DNA of 38,604 nt from SAR92 clade bacterium (GCA_014381985.1 JACNKP010000068.1:1-38604); one strand, 5' to 3'. Shown: positions 9,488 through 20,894, counted from the first letter of the stretch. Notes: a model not told the origin generated them from the sequence alone. Numbers and translations are program-made.

Positions 9488-10393
9488 TTAATTGGGTTGA
9501 CTGTATGAAATGGGAACATCTTCGGGATTATTAATAAACGTTACCACTTCCCACGCATCTTTATCAGCCATCAATGCTCTCAAGGAGACATTGTTTAAGC
9601 GGTGCCCAGACTTATGCGCATCATACTCACCAATAAGGCTTTTTCCTAGAACATAGAGGTCGCCAATGGCATCAAGAATCTTATGTTTCACAAATTCATC
9701 TTTATAACGAAGGCCGCCATTATTTACAATGTCATCGTCGTCCACCAATATCGCGTTATCTAAACTTCCTCCGCGCGCTAGTCCTATTGATCGAAGATAT
9801 TCAACCTCATGCATAAATCCAAACGTACGTGCTCTGCTAACTTCCTTAACAAAGCTCGTACTTGAAAAATCTATACTCGCGGCCAAGGTTTGCTCTTTCA
9901 AGACAGGGTGATCGAAATCGATAGAAAAGCTTATTTTAAAACCGTTGAAAGGTTTAAGTGTGGCGGTCTTATCGTCTAACTGCACCGTGATCGGTTTTTT
10001 GATAAGAATAAATTGTTTTGCTGCGTCTTGTTCAATAATACCCGCAGACTGCACTAAAAACACAAAGGGACTGGCACTGCCATCCATAATAGGAATCTCT
10101 GGAGCAGAAACATCCACCAACAAATTATCTATACCCAATCCAGCCAGAGCTGACATTAAATGTTCAATGGTCGATACACGGACATCACCACTAACCAGCG
10201 TTGTCGATAACGCTGTATCACCTACATTTTCAGGGCTTGCAGCTATGCTGACCATTGGATCGAGATCAGTGCGCCGAAAAACGATGCCTGAGTCTGGTTC
10301 CGCTGGGTGTAAGGTTAAATATACCTTTTCACCAGTATGGAGCCCCACACCGGTAGCGCTGATGGTATTTTTAATTGAGCGTTGCTTGATCAT
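9488..10393 (-). CDS. lpxC: UDP-3-O-acyl-N-acetylglucosamine deacetylase LpxC
   Basis: LpxC is the zinc deacetylase that commits UDP-3-O-acyl-GlcNAc to lipid A synthesis. The start is placed at the ATG at 10393, because it follows GGAA at good spacing and gives 301 residues beginning MIKQRSIKN, as in the family. The longer open frame from 10447 would add 18 unrelated residues. Zinc ligands H78, H237 and D241, the general base E77 ([12 protein letters not shown]) and H264 (SGHRLNN) are all present, as is the characteristic GVGLHTG (15-21). It is separated from ftsZ by 99 bases that contain a promoter-like sequence, so it may be transcribed on its own as well as from the division cluster. FtsH-dependent turnover, known for E. 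coli LpxC, cannot be judged here. Confidence 0.96.
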   Translation of the reverse strand: MIKQRSIKNTISATGVGLHTGEKVYLTLHPAEPDSGIVFRRTDLDPMVSIAASPENVGDTALSTTLVSGDVRVSTIEHLMSALAGLGIDNLLVDVSAPEIPIMDGSASPFVFLVQSAGIIEQDAAKQFILIKKPITVQLDDKTATLKPFNGFKISFSIDFDHPVLKEQTLAASIDFSSTSFVKEVSRARTFGFMHEVEYLRSIGLARGGSLDNAILVDDDDIVNNGGLRYKDEFVKHKILDAIGDLYVLGKSLIGEYDAHKSGHRLNNVSLRALMADKDAWEVVTFINNPEDVPISYSQPN

Positions 10394-10418
10394 GTCTGTT
10401 CCAAATAGCCGATCGGCA

Positions 10419-10447
10419 ATGGTACCAGACAAGCCCCTCATCACCAA
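10419..10447 (-). promoter_or_regulatory. Possible sigma-70 promoter for lpxC
   Basis: On the minus strand TTGGTG and TACCAT are separated by 17 bases between ftsZ and lpxC. Each hexamer matches consensus at three or four of six positions. The predicted start point would give a short leader before the lpxC ATG at 10393. Confidence 0.35.
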
Positions 10448-10492
10448 GATTTTTGAAATCTGAGGCGTGGTGCTAAGGGGCCCTTGGGTAGG

Positions 10493-11665
10493 CTAGTCTG
10501 CTTGCTTTCGCAAGAAAGCAGGCACATCAAGATAATCTAATTCTGGATCATCTTGAGCCTGTACTTTACGAGCGGTTGCTCCCCCTCCTAAGGATGAACC
10601 TCGACGCAAGCTAGTTGGCTGATCGAGTCGTCCATAGTCGATATCTCCACCCATTTTACGGGGTGGTTGATTATCAATGACCACTCCACGAGGACCTGTT
10701 TTGGCACTAGGGGTACGCAATCCCGTAGCGACAACGGTAACTCGCAACTGATCATTTAACTCTGGATCAAACACACTACCAACAATGATCGTAGCGTCTT
10801 CATCTGCAAACTCACGGACCGTATTACCCACATCTTCAAACTCGCCCAAGGTAAGGTCAAAACCACTAGTGATGTTCACCAAGATACCTTTAGCACCCTG
10901 AAGGTTGATATCCTCCAATAGTGGACAACGAATAGCACTCTCCGCAGCAATAATCGCACGATCAGTACCACTGGCTTCACCAGTACCCATCATCGCCATA
11001 CCCATTTCAGACATAACAGTGCGAACATCGGCAAAGTCGACGTTAATCAAGCCATCAAGGAGAATTAGATCAGTAATACCCTGAACCGCTCCAAAAAGCA
11101 CGTCATTGGCTTGCTTGAAGGCGCTGAGTACGGTCATATCTTTACCCAATACCTGCAACAGTTTTTCATTGGGCACAATAATCAAAGAGTCAACGCGCTC
11201 TTTCATCTGAGCAATACCCTCATCAGCGATAGCCATGCGCTTACGACCTTCGAAACCAAAGGGTCTAGTAACGACACCAACGGTTAAGATGCCCATTTGC
11301 TTGGCAATTTCAGCAATGACAGGTGCGCCACCAGTACCTGTGCCTCCGCCCATACCTGCGGTGATAAAGACCATATCAGCGCCCTCTAAGACCTGCGCAA
11401 TACGCTCTTTGTCTTCCATGGCTGCTTGACGGCCTATTTCTGGATTGGCACCGGCGCCTAAGCCTTTGGTCAAAGCTCCACCCAACTGCAGAACAGTTGC
11501 ATTGTCTAGACTGTGCATTGACTGTGCGTCAGTATTAGCACAGATAAAATGCACCCCATCGATATTACTATCGATCATATGACGGACAGCGTTACAACCA
11601 CCGCCACCTACGCCTACCACTTTAATTTCTGCATTCTTTGGAATGCTGTCTACTAATTCAAACAT
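10493..11665 (-). CDS. ftsZ: Cell division GTPase FtsZ
   Basis: FtsZ is the tubulin-like GTPase that forms the cytokinetic ring. The 390 residues match the family. The tubulin signature GGGTGTGG is at residues 106-113. The N-terminal nucleotide-binding [10 protein letters not shown] lies at about 18-27, and the T7 loop ([11 protein letters not shown]) near 208-218 completes the GTPase site of the next subunit. A variable linker of about 50 residues leads to the conserved C-terminal peptide [15 protein letters not shown], which binds FtsA and ZipA. The ATG is preceded by AAGGGG at ideal spacing. It lies 60 bases after ftsA in the standard ftsQ-ftsA-ftsZ order. Confidence 0.98.
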   Translation of the reverse strand: MFELVDSIPKNAEIKVVGVGGGGCNAVRHMIDSNIDGVHFICANTDAQSMHSLDNATVLQLGGALTKGLGAGANPEIGRQAAMEDKERIAQVLEGADMVFITAGMGGGTGTGGAPVIAEIAKQMGILTVGVVTRPFGFEGRKRMAIADEGIAQMKERVDSLIIVPNEKLLQVLGKDMTVLSAFKQANDVLFGAVQGITDLILLDGLINVDFADVRTVMSEMGMAMMGTGEASGTDRAIIAAESAIRCPLLEDINLQGAKGILVNITSGFDLTLGEFEDVGNTVREFADEDATIIVGSVFDPELNDQLRVTVVATGLRTPSAKTGPRGVVIDNQPPRKMGGDIDYGRLDQPTSLRRGSSLGGGATARKVQAQDDPELDYLDVPAFLRKQAD

Positions 11666-11725
11666 AGTGTTCCCCTTATTTGCGCCTCACAATTATCAAA
11701 CATTCGCCACTAAACTTAGCGACCC

Positions 11726-12961
11726 TTAAACCCCACCTTGAAACCAACTTTTAAGCTTTTCAAACATACTTCCACTTTCGGCATTAGCACGATCACTACT
11801 TCCTAATTTGCGTTGCTCTTTAACGCCAAAATGAAGCAATCCAACCCCTGTTGAGTAAATGGGGTTATTAACGATGTCAGAAAGTCCTCTTACATTAGTC
11901 GGCGCCCCTATCCTTACTGGCATATGGAAAATCTCTTCCGCCAATTCAGTGACACCTTCCATTTTTGATGTGCCTCCGGTAAGTACTATTCCAGCAGCAA
12001 TAAGCTCTTCAAAACCACTTCGCCGTATCTCCGCCTGCACTAATGTAAATAGTTCGTCATATCGCGGCTCGACGACTTCGGCAAGTAATTGCCGAGACAT
12101 ATCACGAGACTCACGATCACCTACGCTTGGCACCTTTACCGTCTCTTCAGGACGAGCCAACTTGGCCAAAGCACAGGCATATTTAACTTTAAGATCTTCT
12201 GCATGGGCTGTTGGAGTTCGCAATGCCATAGCAATGTCATTGGTCACCTGATCACCAGCAATAGGTATAACACCCGTGTGCCTGATAGATCCCTCAGTAA
12301 AAATAGCGATATCCGAGGTTCCGCCACCAATATCAACCAAGGCAACACCTAATTGCTTCTCATCTTCGGTCAACACCGCATAGCTTGACGCCAATTGCTC
12401 AAGCGCAAGATCATCCACCTCAAGACCACATCGACGAATACACTTTTTGATGTTTTGAGCCGCGTTAGCCGCGCAGGTGACCAAATGAACTTTGGCCTCT
12501 AAACGCACGCCAGACATACCAATAGGCTCGCGGACCCCTTCTTGATCGTCGATAATAAATTCTTGTGGTAGCACATGAAGTATTTCTTGGTCAGCTGGAA
12601 TTGCTACGGCTCGAGCAGCATCAATAACTCTTTCTAGGTCCAAGGGCTGAACTTCGCGATCTCGGATCGCAACAATACCGTGGGAATTTAGACTACGAAT
12701 ATGACTGCCGGCTATTCCGGCGTAAACAGAATGGATTGAGCATCCCGCCATCAACTCAGCTTCCTCAATCGCGCGCTGAATAGAGTTAACTGTCGCCTCA
12801 ATATTGACCACCACACCTTTTTTTAGCCCGGACGATGCATGCATTCCGGTGCCAACGATTTCTAACTCGCCTCCTGGCCCTACAGAACCCACAATTGCAA
12901 CCACCTTAGACGTACCTATATCTAAAGCGACCACCATGTTTTCTTCATTTGAACTGCTCAT
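11726..12961 (-). CDS. ftsA: Cell division actin-like protein FtsA
   Basis: FtsA is the actin-family ATPase that tethers FtsZ to the membrane and recruits later divisome proteins. The 411 residues fit the family. The phosphate-1 loop DIGTSKV is at residues 14-20 and the phosphate-2 loop DIGGGTSD at 210-217. The SHS2 (1C) subdomain lies between about 80 and 160. The C-terminal 14 residues (SMFEKLKSWFQGGV) form the amphipathic membrane-targeting helix. The start ATG follows GGGAAAAATT. It is 24 bases after ftsQ and 60 before ftsZ, consistent with co-expression. Confidence 0.97.
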   Translation of the reverse strand: MSSSNEENMVVALDIGTSKVVAIVGSVGPGGELEIVGTGMHASSGLKKGVVVNIEATVNSIQRAIEEAELMAGCSIHSVYAGIAGSHIRSLNSHGIVAIRDREVQPLDLERVIDAARAVAIPADQEILHVLPQEFIIDDQEGVREPIGMSGVRLEAKVHLVTCAANAAQNIKKCIRRCGLEVDDLALEQLASSYAVLTEDEKQLGVALVDIGGGTSDIAIFTEGSIRHTGVIPIAGDQVTNDIAMALRTPTAHAEDLKVKYACALAKLARPEETVKVPSVGDRESRDMSRQLLAEVVEPRYDELFTLVQAEIRRSGFEELIAAGIVLTGGTSKMEGVTELAEEIFHMPVRIGAPTNVRGLSDIVNNPIYSTGVGLLHFGVKEQRKLGSSDRANAESGSMFEKLKSWFQGGV

Positions 12962-12985
12962 AATTTTTCCCTTTTTAGCCTGTCA

Positions 12986-13792
12986 TCAAGCTGAGTTAGA
13001 GACTTTGTTTAATAAAACTTGGTCTTTGCTATCGGCTAGTGCGCTTTCTTTCCAAGACACTGCTAATCCATTTGGATAGCGTAAATCAATGGTTTTTATG
13101 TTGTCTGACTGCAAACTCAAGCCCGACTGCCAGACGATAACGAGTCTTCGTATTTTCTCAGCGATTTCATCACGACCCAATATCAACCTAATGCCCGGGT
13201 CGGTAGCCGCTTGCCAAGCGCCAACACTATCTCGCTGTAACTCGGTCAATTTAAGACTGGTAGGGATAAGTAACTCGGCCAACAATTGATACTGTTGAAT
13301 CATGTCTTGTGTGCTACCAAATTCAGCACGCAGGACAGGTAAAGACCCTAGATTGCTATTGTCAGCAATCTCAAGCTGATCCCCTAAACGATTAAGAAAA
13401 CCCTGTTTACCCAAACGAGCAATAGGCACCTCTTCAACTACCTCGACTTTTAAGGTAGAGGGCCATTCACGTCTAATACTGACTTCGTGAACCCATGGGT
13501 GGCCCTGTAGTTGCTCGCGTAATTGATTTAAATTCATGCTTAAAAATCCCCCGTCTATCTGACCATTGATAAAGTTAGCTAACTCTTGTTTTTGGAGATG
13601 CTTAAACTCTCCTCCCACGACAATTCGGCTTAACGGCGTATCAATTTGTTTATAAATATGGTCCCCACCCACAATAACGGCAGCAAAAACAAGGACCATG
13701 ACTAGCCGTAAAAATTTCTCACTAAAGCCATCAGAAAACCTTTGCTTTGATGAATTTTTAAAATTAGCCCCTTGAGCCGCTTTTTTATTCAT
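12986..13792 (-). CDS. ftsQ: Cell division protein FtsQ
   Basis: FtsQ is a single-pass inner-membrane protein that joins FtsB/FtsL to the divisome. Of its 268 residues, a basic cytoplasmic tail of about 26 comes first, then a membrane helix (about 27-43). A POTRA domain follows (about 54-123, beginning LSRIVVGGEFKHL and containing HPWVHEVSIRREWPSTL), and then the FtsQ beta domain. The start overlaps the ddlB stop as ATGA, which implies coupled translation. The order ddlB-ftsQ-ftsA-ftsZ is the standard gammaproteobacterial one. Confidence 0.93.
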   Translation of the reverse strand: MNKKAAQGANFKNSSKQRFSDGFSEKFLRLVMVLVFAAVIVGGDHIYKQIDTPLSRIVVGGEFKHLQKQELANFINGQIDGGFLSMNLNQLREQLQGHPWVHEVSIRREWPSTLKVEVVEEVPIARLGKQGFLNRLGDQLEIADNSNLGSLPVLRAEFGSTQDMIQQYQLLAELLIPTSLKLTELQRDSVGAWQAATDPGIRLILGRDEIAEKIRRLVIVWQSGLSLQSDNIKTIDLRYPNGLAVSWKESALADSKDQVLLNKVSNSA

Positions 13793-14733
13793 ACTATTGA
13801 TTCCTCTAATATAGATAGAACCAACTGGTCAAAGCTGAGACCTGCCGCGCTTGCCGCCATTGGTACCAAGCTATGGCTGGTCATTCCAGGCACCGTATTG
13901 ACTTCAAGTAGCTGAAAGCTTCCCTTGCTGTCGACCATCACATCGACGCGACCCCACCCTTCACAATCAAGGCTTTTGAATGCGGCAATCGACAAATCTC
14001 GCAGTTCAACTTCTCGTGCATCAGATAGTCCACTAGGACAAAAATAAGCGGTCTCATCTGAAAAATACTTGGCTTGATAGTCGTAGAACACTTCTTTAGC
14101 CTGGATGCGAATAGACGGCAAGGCCTGATCCCCAAGAATAGCAACCGTGTACTCTTCACCCTCTAACAAGGGCTCGGCGATAACCACGCTATTAAACTCT
14201 GCCGCATGCCGCCACGCAGTTTTAAGTTGTTGGGCATTTTCGACTCGACTCATACCGATACTGGAACCTTCACAGGCAGGTTTAACCATGACCTTGCCGC
14301 CCAGTGCATCCAGTACTGCGCCCCAGTCAGATGTCTCTTCTAGTAGAGAAAAACCTGTGGTGGGCAATCCAATCCTCTGCCACATTTGCTTGCAACGGAG
14401 TTTATCCATTGCCAAGGCAGACGCTGAGACTCCACTGCCAGTGTAGGGTATACCCAGAGACTCAAGCGCATCTTGTAATGTGCCATCCTCACCACCAGGA
14501 CCGTGCAATGCGATAAAAATACGATCTAACTCGTAGCTAGGGAGCACCTGTAAAATATCTTCTTGGACGTCAATCGCTATAACGTCTACATTCAGATTTT
14601 GCAGCGCCACTAGAACAGCCTCACCGGTCATTAGAGATATTTCACGCTCTGATGACAGGCCACCATATAAGAGGCCAACACGGCCAAATTTACTCCGATT
14701 TAGTGCTGAGCTGTCTACGGCTTTTTGGCTCAT
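13789..14733 (-). CDS. ddlB: D-alanine--D-alanine ligase
   Basis: Ddl joins two D-alanines with ATP to give the dipeptide added by MurF. The 314 residues fit the DdlB class (about 305-315). The N-terminal [10 protein letters not shown] motif, the [11 protein letters not shown] motif and the ATP-grasp core ([14 protein letters not shown], then [13 protein letters not shown]) are all present. Both ends overlap neighbours as ATGA (murC upstream, ftsQ downstream), so it is translationally coupled in the dcw cluster. No murB lies between murC and ddlB. Confidence 0.96.
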   Translation of the reverse strand: MSQKAVDSSALNRSKFGRVGLLYGGLSSEREISLMTGEAVLVALQNLNVDVIAIDVQEDILQVLPSYELDRIFIALHGPGGEDGTLQDALESLGIPYTGSGVSASALAMDKLRCKQMWQRIGLPTTGFSLLEETSDWGAVLDALGGKVMVKPACEGSSIGMSRVENAQQLKTAWRHAAEFNSVVIAEPLLEGEEYTVAILGDQALPSIRIQAKEVFYDYQAKYFSDETAYFCPSGLSDAREVELRDLSIAAFKSLDCEGWGRVDVMVDSKGSFQLLEVNTVPGMTSHSLVPMAASAAGLSFDQLVLSILEESIV

Positions 14734-16163
14734 AAGGGCACCTGTCCTAACTGACTATCGGCCAGCATAGAAACCAACTTACTGACGCTGCCAGCGCCCT
14801 GTGTCATCACTAAATCGCCATCCTTCACTAACTCCGCGAGAAGTTCCGGAACGTCTTCAAGGTTAGCGACATAAATAGGATCTATGTGGCCACGCTGACG
14901 AATGCTTCCGCACAAGGTTTTACTGGTCGCACCTCCAATGACCTCCTCACCTGCCGAATAAACGTCTAACACTAACAACACATCAACCGTAGACAAGACG
15001 CCAACGAATTCTTCGTAAAGGTCTCTAGTTCGCGTATAACGGTGGGGCTGAAAGATCATTACCAGGCGCTGATCGGCCCATCCATCTCGGACAGCTTGTA
15101 TCGTGGCTTGGACTTCGGTGGGGTGATGTCCATAATCATCATAGAGAGTGGCCGTGCCATCTTTTACGGGGTAATCTCCAATTTTCTCAAAACGACGTCC
15201 AACACCACCGAACTCTCGCAATGCTGTAACAATAGCTTGATCAGATAAACCTTCGTCACTCGCTACGGCGATCGCGGCGGCAGCATTTAACGCATTATGT
15301 CGCCCAGGAATACTAAGGTTGATAGATAAAGAGGGCAGATCATCTGGTCGATCAATGGTAAAGAAGCATTGGCGTTGATCACTTTTTACGTCACGGATGC
15401 GATAAGCTGCGTCTTCGCTAAAGCCGTAGGTTAGCGTAGGTCTTCCCACACTAACCAACATATTTCGAATCACATCATCATCAATACACAGCACTGCCAA
15501 ACCATAAAATGGCAAGTTGTGTAGAAACTCAATATAGGTTTTCTTCATGACCTCAAAGTCAAAGCCATAAGTCTCCATATGATCAGCTTCGATATTAGTG
15601 ACCACAGATACCATGGGCTGCAAGTGTAGGAATGAGGCATCGCTTTCGTCAGCTTCGGCAACTAGATAACGGCTGCCACCAAGTTTAGCGTTGGTGCCTA
15701 TGCTATTTACTCGCCCTCCGACTATAAAAGTAGGATCACATCCTGCTTCAGCGAAAATAGCCGTAATTAAACTGGTTGTCGTGGTTTTACCATGCGTGCC
15801 GGCCACCGCAATACCATGCCGATAGCGCATCAGCTCTGCAAGCATTTCAGCACGCCTTACCACCGGAATCCCATTAGCGATAGCCGTAGCGATTTCAATA
15901 TTTTCAAGGGTCACTGCTGAAGATTTAACCACCACATCAGCACCATCGATATGAGATTTTTTGTGCCCTTTGAATACTTGAGCCCCCGCCTTAATAAGGC
16001 GCTTGGCGCTAGCGTTAATGGTAAGATCTGATCCTGATATGTCATAACCTTGATTCAGTAGTACTTCAGCAATACCGCACATACCACTTCCGCCAATACC
16101 CACGAAATGAATACGTCCGATGCGACGCATTTCTGGGACTTGGAAGGTTGCTATATTATCCAC
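14730..16163 (-). CDS. murC: UDP-N-acetylmuramate--L-alanine ligase MurC
   Basis: MurC adds L-alanine to UDP-MurNAc, the first amino acid of the stem peptide. The start is placed at the GTG at 16163: a perfect GGAGG lies 6 bases upstream, inside the last codons of murG, and gives 477 residues. The longer frame from 16193 lacks such a site. Visible parts are the N-terminal UDP-binding [14 protein letters not shown] (residues 22-35), the ATP P-loop GTHGKTTT (122-129) and the C-terminal [10 protein letters not shown] motif. The GTG overlaps the murG stop codon region by 8 bases, and the end overlaps ddlB as ATGA. Confidence 0.95.
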   Translation of the reverse strand: MDNIATFQVPEMRRIGRIHFVGIGGSGMCGIAEVLLNQGYDISGSDLTINASAKRLIKAGAQVFKGHKKSHIDGADVVVKSSAVTLENIEIATAIANGIPVVRRAEMLAELMRYRHGIAVAGTHGKTTTTSLITAIFAEAGCDPTFIVGGRVNSIGTNAKLGGSRYLVAEADESDASFLHLQPMVSVVTNIEADHMETYGFDFEVMKKTYIEFLHNLPFYGLAVLCIDDDVIRNMLVSVGRPTLTYGFSEDAAYRIRDVKSDQRQCFFTIDRPDDLPSLSINLSIPGRHNALNAAAAIAVASDEGLSDQAIVTALREFGGVGRRFEKIGDYPVKDGTATLYDDYGHHPTEVQATIQAVRDGWADQRLVMIFQPHRYTRTRDLYEEFVGVLSTVDVLLVLDVYSAGEEVIGGATSKTLCGSIRQRGHIDPIYVANLEDVPELLAELVKDGDLVMTQGAGSVSKLVSMLADSQLGQVPL

Positions 16164-17253
16164 AACTAACCTCCATACAGATTCGCGCAACATCTCGAGC
16201 AGCGGAATTCTTAGCCAACTCCCGAGCGCGCAGTGCCATGTCTAAACGCTTTTCAGCGTCGCCACAAATTCCAACGAGTTTTTCCGCTAACTGTTCCGCG
16301 CTTAACTCAGATTGCTGAACCATAACGGCGGCACCCTGACTTACTAATAGTTGGCCATTTGCTGTTTGATGGTCATCAATAGCAAAGGGGAACGGTATGA
16401 GTAAGGAACCTAATCCTGCCGAAGTGAGCTCTGCAATCGTGAGGGCACCCGCTCTGCATATAACAAAGTCAGCCCATTCATAAGCTGAGGCCATAGACTC
16501 AATAAAATCAACGACCTTAATCTGTTCGCTTTGAGTGTTTAAACCCTGGGCATGATATAGCTCTACAGTGTCTTGCCAATGGATCTTGCCTGTCTGATGG
16601 AGAACCTCAGGACGAATTGCTTCATCCATCTGCTTAAGCGCCACAGGAAGAATCTGATTAATCGCGAGCGCTCCTCTGCTACCGCCAACAATCAGCACAC
16701 GAGCCTTACCCGTCCGCCCAGCAAATCGCACTTGCGGCGATGCTAAATTCGCTATATCAAAACGCACTGGGTTGCCACACCATTCACCTCGTTTTAACGT
16801 ATTTGGAAATCCTTGCATTACCTTTGTGGCAAACAACGCACTGACACGGTTAGTGGTACCTGCAATAGAGTTTTGCTCATGAATAACGATGGGAACACGC
16901 TTTAGCCAAGCTGCAATAGCACCAGGGCCCGATGCAAAGCCTCCCATGCCCAGAACAACTTGTGGTTTAAATTGGGAGATCACACGCAATGACTGAACGA
17001 TAGACCGCAACAATAGTAGTGGCGCTTTTAACAAAGCACCGAGCCCGCGACCACGAATACCCTCTATATCTAGATAATGCAGGTCAATATGTTGCTCTGG
17101 CACTAACTCAGCTTCGATACCTCGACGAGTACCAAGCCAAGCCAATGCTACATTTTCTTTGCGCAACTCATCAACTACGGCGAGCGCAGGGAATACATGC
17201 CCCCCGGTTCCACCGGCCATAATCATTACGCGGTACTGTCTGTCAGCCAGCAT
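16156..17253 (-). CDS. murG: Lipid II synthase MurG (GlcNAc transferase)
   Basis: MurG transfers GlcNAc from UDP-GlcNAc to lipid I on the inner face of the membrane, making lipid II. The 365 residues match the GT28 family. The N-terminal glycine-rich loop [11 protein letters not shown] lies at residues 14-24, the second loop ([11 protein letters not shown]) near 100-110, and the C-terminal donor-binding VGGSRGA and [18 protein letters not shown] motifs follow. The start overlaps the ftsW end by 11 bases and is preceded by a GGGGG run 7 bases upstream. Its own tail carries the ribosome binding site for murC. Confidence 0.97.
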   Translation of the reverse strand: MLADRQYRVMIMAGGTGGHVFPALAVVDELRKENVALAWLGTRRGIEAELVPEQHIDLHYLDIEGIRGRGLGALLKAPLLLLRSIVQSLRVISQFKPQVVLGMGGFASGPGAIAAWLKRVPIVIHEQNSIAGTTNRVSALFATKVMQGFPNTLKRGEWCGNPVRFDIANLASPQVRFAGRTGKARVLIVGGSRGALAINQILPVALKQMDEAIRPEVLHQTGKIHWQDTVELYHAQGLNTQSEQIKVVDFIESMASAYEWADFVICRAGALTIAELTSAGLGSLLIPFPFAIDDHQTANGQLLVSQGAAVMVQQSELSAEQLAEKLVGICGDAEKRLDMALRARELAKNSAARDVARICMEVSCG

Positions 17254-18421
17254 AGCGAGACCCCCGATGATCTAGTTGAGGCTCGTGCAAATCATGACCA
17301 AAACGCAACATCATTCCAATCATGGCACAACACACTATCAGGCTACTTCCGCCATAGCTGACAAAGGGTAAAGTTAGCCCTTTGGTAGGTAACAATCCGG
17401 CATTAACACCAAGATTAATAAAAGTTTGCCCACTAATAAGTAGGCCGAAACCGATAAGAACGAAAGCTGCGTACCAACTTTGTACAGCGATTGCTTTGCG
17501 ACTTAAACTGAATATCCGGCTCACCATTAAGCAATACAAGCCAACCAGACATAACACACCTAAAAATCCAAATTCTTCTGCAAAAATGGCAAACACAAAG
17601 TCGGTATGAGCCTCTGGTAGGTAGAGCATTTTTTGAACTGACTGACCTAACCCAACCCCGAACCACTCACCTCGCCCAAAAGCAATGAGTGACTGAGTCA
17701 ACTGATAACCAGAATTAAATTGATCGGACCAAGGATCAAGGTAAGCCGTTAATCTAGCGACCCTATAGGGAGCTGAATCTTTCAGTATCCACAGTACAGC
17801 CATCGCCACACTAATGATCAACAAATATTGTCGTAGCTTCGCTCCGCCCAAGAAGACTAGGATCATGAAAGTACTACCGAGTACGACCACAGAGCCAAAA
17901 TCTGGCTCTTGTATAAGAAGTATCGACAGCACCCCAATAACGCCCATCAGCTTGCCAAAATCAGACCAATTGTGGCCTAGGGTCTCTCGATGCTGCTCAA
18001 GATAGGTGGCCAAAAAGACCACTGTAGCGACTTTTACTAACTCAGAGACCTGCAGGGTGAATCCACCAAAACTCAACCAACGCCGACTCCCGTTGAGTTC
18101 TCGACCGACACCTGGAATCAGCACCAACACGAGGAGTACAACAGCAATCACCATCCATAATCGCGCATAGGTTGACCAAAATGCAGGCCGCACAAAGTAA
18201 CCGGTCATCATCGCCGCGGCACCAATAATCAAGTAAGCCATATGCCGTTTAACAAAGAACAGCTCATCGCCTAATCGATGATCAGCAAAACTAAACGAAG
18301 CCGACCCAATCATGACAAATCCAATCGAGATTAACGCCAATACAGGAAGCAGTAAAGGCATGTCGATATGCCATCGTCTAGCTTTAGATCTGTTAAAATT
18401 TAGGGGCAAGGTAACTATCAT
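17243..18421 (-). CDS. ftsW: Septal peptidoglycan polymerase FtsW
   Basis: FtsW is the SEDS-family glycosyltransferase that polymerises lipid II at the septum together with FtsI. The 392 residues contain about ten membrane helices. SEDS landmarks are present: LIQEPDFGS (169-177), the GRGEWFGVGLGQS loop (249-261), the catalytic aspartate D274 in EAHTDFVFA, and SYGGSSLI near the end. Its start overlaps the murD stop as ATGA and its end overlaps murG. The FtsI partner is encoded in the same cluster. Confidence 0.96.
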   Translation of the reverse strand: MIVTLPLNFNRSKARRWHIDMPLLLPVLALISIGFVMIGSASFSFADHRLGDELFFVKRHMAYLIIGAAAMMTGYFVRPAFWSTYARLWMVIAVVLLVLVLIPGVGRELNGSRRWLSFGGFTLQVSELVKVATVVFLATYLEQHRETLGHNWSDFGKLMGVIGVLSILLIQEPDFGSVVVLGSTFMILVFLGGAKLRQYLLIISVAMAVLWILKDSAPYRVARLTAYLDPWSDQFNSGYQLTQSLIAFGRGEWFGVGLGQSVQKMLYLPEAHTDFVFAIFAEEFGFLGVLCLVGLYCLMVSRIFSLSRKAIAVQSWYAAFVLIGFGLLISGQTFINLGVNAGLLPTKGLTLPFVSYGGSSLIVCCAMIGMMLRFGHDLHEPQLDHRGSRYAG

Positions 18422-19797
18422 GAGGTCATACCTTCGCGACTATCAAGCTTCACTGTCGACAACACAGCCTGACTAAAACATTGACCCCGCTCTTCAAAAC
18501 CGGTAAATGAATCGAAACTTGCGCATGCCGGTGACAGCAGAACAATATCGCCGGGTCGTGCGGCGCTTTTAGCGCCTGCCACGGCCTCAATGAGTGAGTC
18601 CGCTCGATAAACCTCAGTGACAGAATCTAATGCATCCTCTAACTGCTGCGCATCCTCACCATAAACAAAACCGCATTTCACAAATCGATCAGCAGCCTCT
18701 TTCAGGCCTCCGAAATCTTGCCCCTTACCTTGGCCTCCCGCAATTAACAAAAGGTTTTTATAACTATTAGAACCAAAGCCTTCAATAGCCGCTAGTGTTG
18801 CACCAACATTGGTTCCCTTCGAATCATTGATATAGCTAACATTGTCGATAGTGGCTATGGTCTCGCACCGATGAGGTAAGCCTTTAAATATTTTTAATGT
18901 TTCTAACATCGACTCTATCGGCAGTCCAGCCGCATGACCCAACGCTAGCGCGGCGAGAGCATTGCCGGTGTTATGCCTGCCTTTCATGGCCACCTCGTCA
19001 ACCGACAATAAAACTTGGTTGCCAAAAAACAATGATTCTTGATGATCGTGGACAGCTACGCCAAAATTTCCTTGGCCTGGACTATCAAGACCAAATGTTA
19101 ATGTTTGGGACACTCCCTGCTCCCTTTGCGCAGTCAAACTATCCTGTCTGTTGCTAACAGCGGTCTTGGCTCCACGGAAAATATGATGCTTTGCAGCAAC
19201 ATACTGCTCGAGGTCTTTATACCTATCCATATGATCTGGAGTAATATTAAGCAGACCGACCGTAGCACCGCGGCTACTGGTCAGTAACTCTAATTGAAAG
19301 CTCGAGAGCTCTAGTACATATAGGTGGTTCTTATTAGAAATTAAGTCAAGCATCGGCAAACCTAGATTACCGCCAACACCAACCTGTAGGCCGCTATTTT
19401 TAGCCATCTCTCCGAGCAGTGTCGTCACTGTACTCTTACCGTTAGAGCCGGTAATAGCCACCACTGGCGCTTCCGCCTGATCTAAAAACAAGTCAAGGTC
19501 ACCGATAAAGGTCACCCCTTTCTGTCGAGCCTTTATAAGGGCCGGCTGGTCTAAGGCGATGCCTGGGCTGATTATGGCAAGATCAATATCAGTAAATAGG
19601 GCTTCATTAAACTCACCTAACCGCCTGAGAGCCTGTGGAAAGCAATCTTTAACCTCATTCAAATTAGGCGGCTGTTCACGGCTATCAGCAAACACAAATG
19701 GTGTTCCAAGTGACGATAAAAATCTGGCCACAGATAGACCCGTGGCACCCATGCCAAGGATAGCTATCTTGCTGTTAGTCAGATCTATCTCAGTCAC
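18418..19797 (-). CDS. murD: UDP-MurNAc-L-alanine--D-glutamate ligase MurD
   Basis: MurD adds D-glutamate to UDP-MurNAc-L-Ala in the cytoplasm. The start is set at the GTG at 19797, which follows GGGAAAATA and places the dinucleotide-like motif IAILGMGATGLS at residues 11-22, as in the family. The longer frame would run 24 residues back into mraY. This gives 459 residues. The ATP P-loop GSNGKST is at 117-123, and the C-terminal LLSPACASFDSFTGFEERG motif is intact. It begins 14 bases after the mraY stop and ends with an ATGA overlap with ftsW. Confidence 0.95.
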   Translation of the reverse strand: MTEIDLTNSKIAILGMGATGLSVARFLSSLGTPFVFADSREQPPNLNEVKDCFPQALRRLGEFNEALFTDIDLAIISPGIALDQPALIKARQKGVTFIGDLDLFLDQAEAPVVAITGSNGKSTVTTLLGEMAKNSGLQVGVGGNLGLPMLDLISNKNHLYVLELSSFQLELLTSSRGATVGLLNITPDHMDRYKDLEQYVAAKHHIFRGAKTAVSNRQDSLTAQREQGVSQTLTFGLDSPGQGNFGVAVHDHQESLFFGNQVLLSVDEVAMKGRHNTGNALAALALGHAAGLPIESMLETLKIFKGLPHRCETIATIDNVSYINDSKGTNVGATLAAIEGFGSNSYKNLLLIAGGQGKGQDFGGLKEAADRFVKCGFVYGEDAQQLEDALDSVTEVYRADSLIEAVAGAKSAARPGDIVLLSPACASFDSFTGFEERGQCFSQAVLSTVKLDSREGMTS

Positions 19798-19811
19798 TAT
19801 TTTTCCCGTTT

Positions 19812-20894
19812 TTATCTTATCTTTAACGTTGCTAGGCCAATAAGGACTAGAACCACTGTAATGATCCAAAAGCGCACGATAACGCGCGGTTCAGGCCACC
19901 CTTTTAATTCATAATGATGATGTAAGGGTGCCATCCGGAAAATACGTTTGCCGGTTAGTTTGAATGAAGCTACCTGCAAAATGACGGATACCGTCTCAAT
20001 AACAAAGACCCCGCCCATAATCGCCAACACTATTTCTTGTCGAACGATCACCGCCATGACACCAAGTGCGGCACCCAAGGCCAATGCACCGATATCGCCC
20101 ATAAAAACCATCGCGGGATAGGTGTTAAACCATAGAAAGCCAAGGCCCGCGCCGCAAAGCGCCGCAGCAACAATGAGCAGTTCTCCTGCTCCGCCGATAT
20201 AAGGAATATGCAAATAGTTAGCAAACTGATAATTACCGGTTAGGTACGCAATAACGCCCAGAGCACCGCCGACCATGACAGCTGGCAAAATAGCCAAGCC
20301 ATCGAGACCATCCGTTAAATTTACCGCGTTACTCGTGCCAACAATCACTAAGTAGGTAAACAAGATATAAAAAGGGCCCATTGTGAGTGCAATATCTTTG
20401 AAAAAGGGTACGATTAATTCTGTTTCAGCGGGAGTCTGGGCTCCATAGTAAAGGGTGATTGCCGCGGCCAGCCCAAATACAGACTGCCAGAAATACTTCC
20501 ACCTAGCCGGTAGTCCGCGAGGATCTTTTTCAACGACCTTCCGGTAATCATCAACCCAGCCAACCAAACCAAAGAAGAAAGTGGTGCCCAGTACTATCCA
20601 AACATAGCGATTTCCCAAGTCAGCCCATAGCAAAGTACTCACAAATATCGATAGTAAAATGAGTGCGCCACCCATGGTAGGTGTTCCGGCCTTGCTTAAA
20701 TGTGTCTGCGGTCCATCACTACGTATGACCTGACCCATCTGCAGTTGATTAAGTCGCCGAATTACCGCCGGACCAAAGACCCAGCTGATAATCAATGAGG
20801 TAATAACCGCCAAAATTCCCCTAAGCGTTAGGTACTGAAACACTGCGAAAGGGCTATAGAACTGACTTAGATAATCTGCAAACCACACTAACAT
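19812..20894 (-). CDS. mraY: Phospho-MurNAc-pentapeptide translocase MraY
   Basis: MraY transfers phospho-MurNAc-pentapeptide to undecaprenyl phosphate, making lipid I. The 360 residues form about ten membrane helices. Visible landmarks are KAGTPTMGG (68-76), D115/D116 (GWVDDYRKV), [10 protein letters not shown] (192-201), the catalytic D267 in [10 protein letters not shown], and the HHHYE loop near the C-terminus. The usual GDVGSLALG reads GDIGALALG here, a mild change beside the catalytic aspartate. The start ATG lies inside the end of murF, overlapping by 7 bases. Confidence 0.97.
   Translation of the reverse strand: MLVWFADYLSQFYSPFAVFQYLTLRGILAVITSLIISWVFGPAVIRRLNQLQMGQVIRSDGPQTHLSKAGTPTMGGALILLSIFVSTLLWADLGNRYVWIVLGTTFFFGLVGWVDDYRKVVEKDPRGLPARWKYFWQSVFGLAAAITLYYGAQTPAETELIVPFFKDIALTMGPFYILFTYLVIVGTSNAVNLTDGLDGLAILPAVMVGGALGVIAYLTGNYQFANYLHIPYIGGAGELLIVAAALCGAGLGFLWFNTYPAMVFMGDIGALALGAALGVMAVIVRQEIVLAIMGGVFVIETVSVILQVASFKLTGKRIFRMAPLHHHYELKGWPEPRVIVRFWIITVVLVLIGLATLKIR

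Noticed and set aside
20088-20096. MraY GDIGA in place of GDVGS as a loss of activity
   Set aside because: The catalytic aspartate (D267) and the neighbouring motifs are intact, and V/I and S/A changes are mild.
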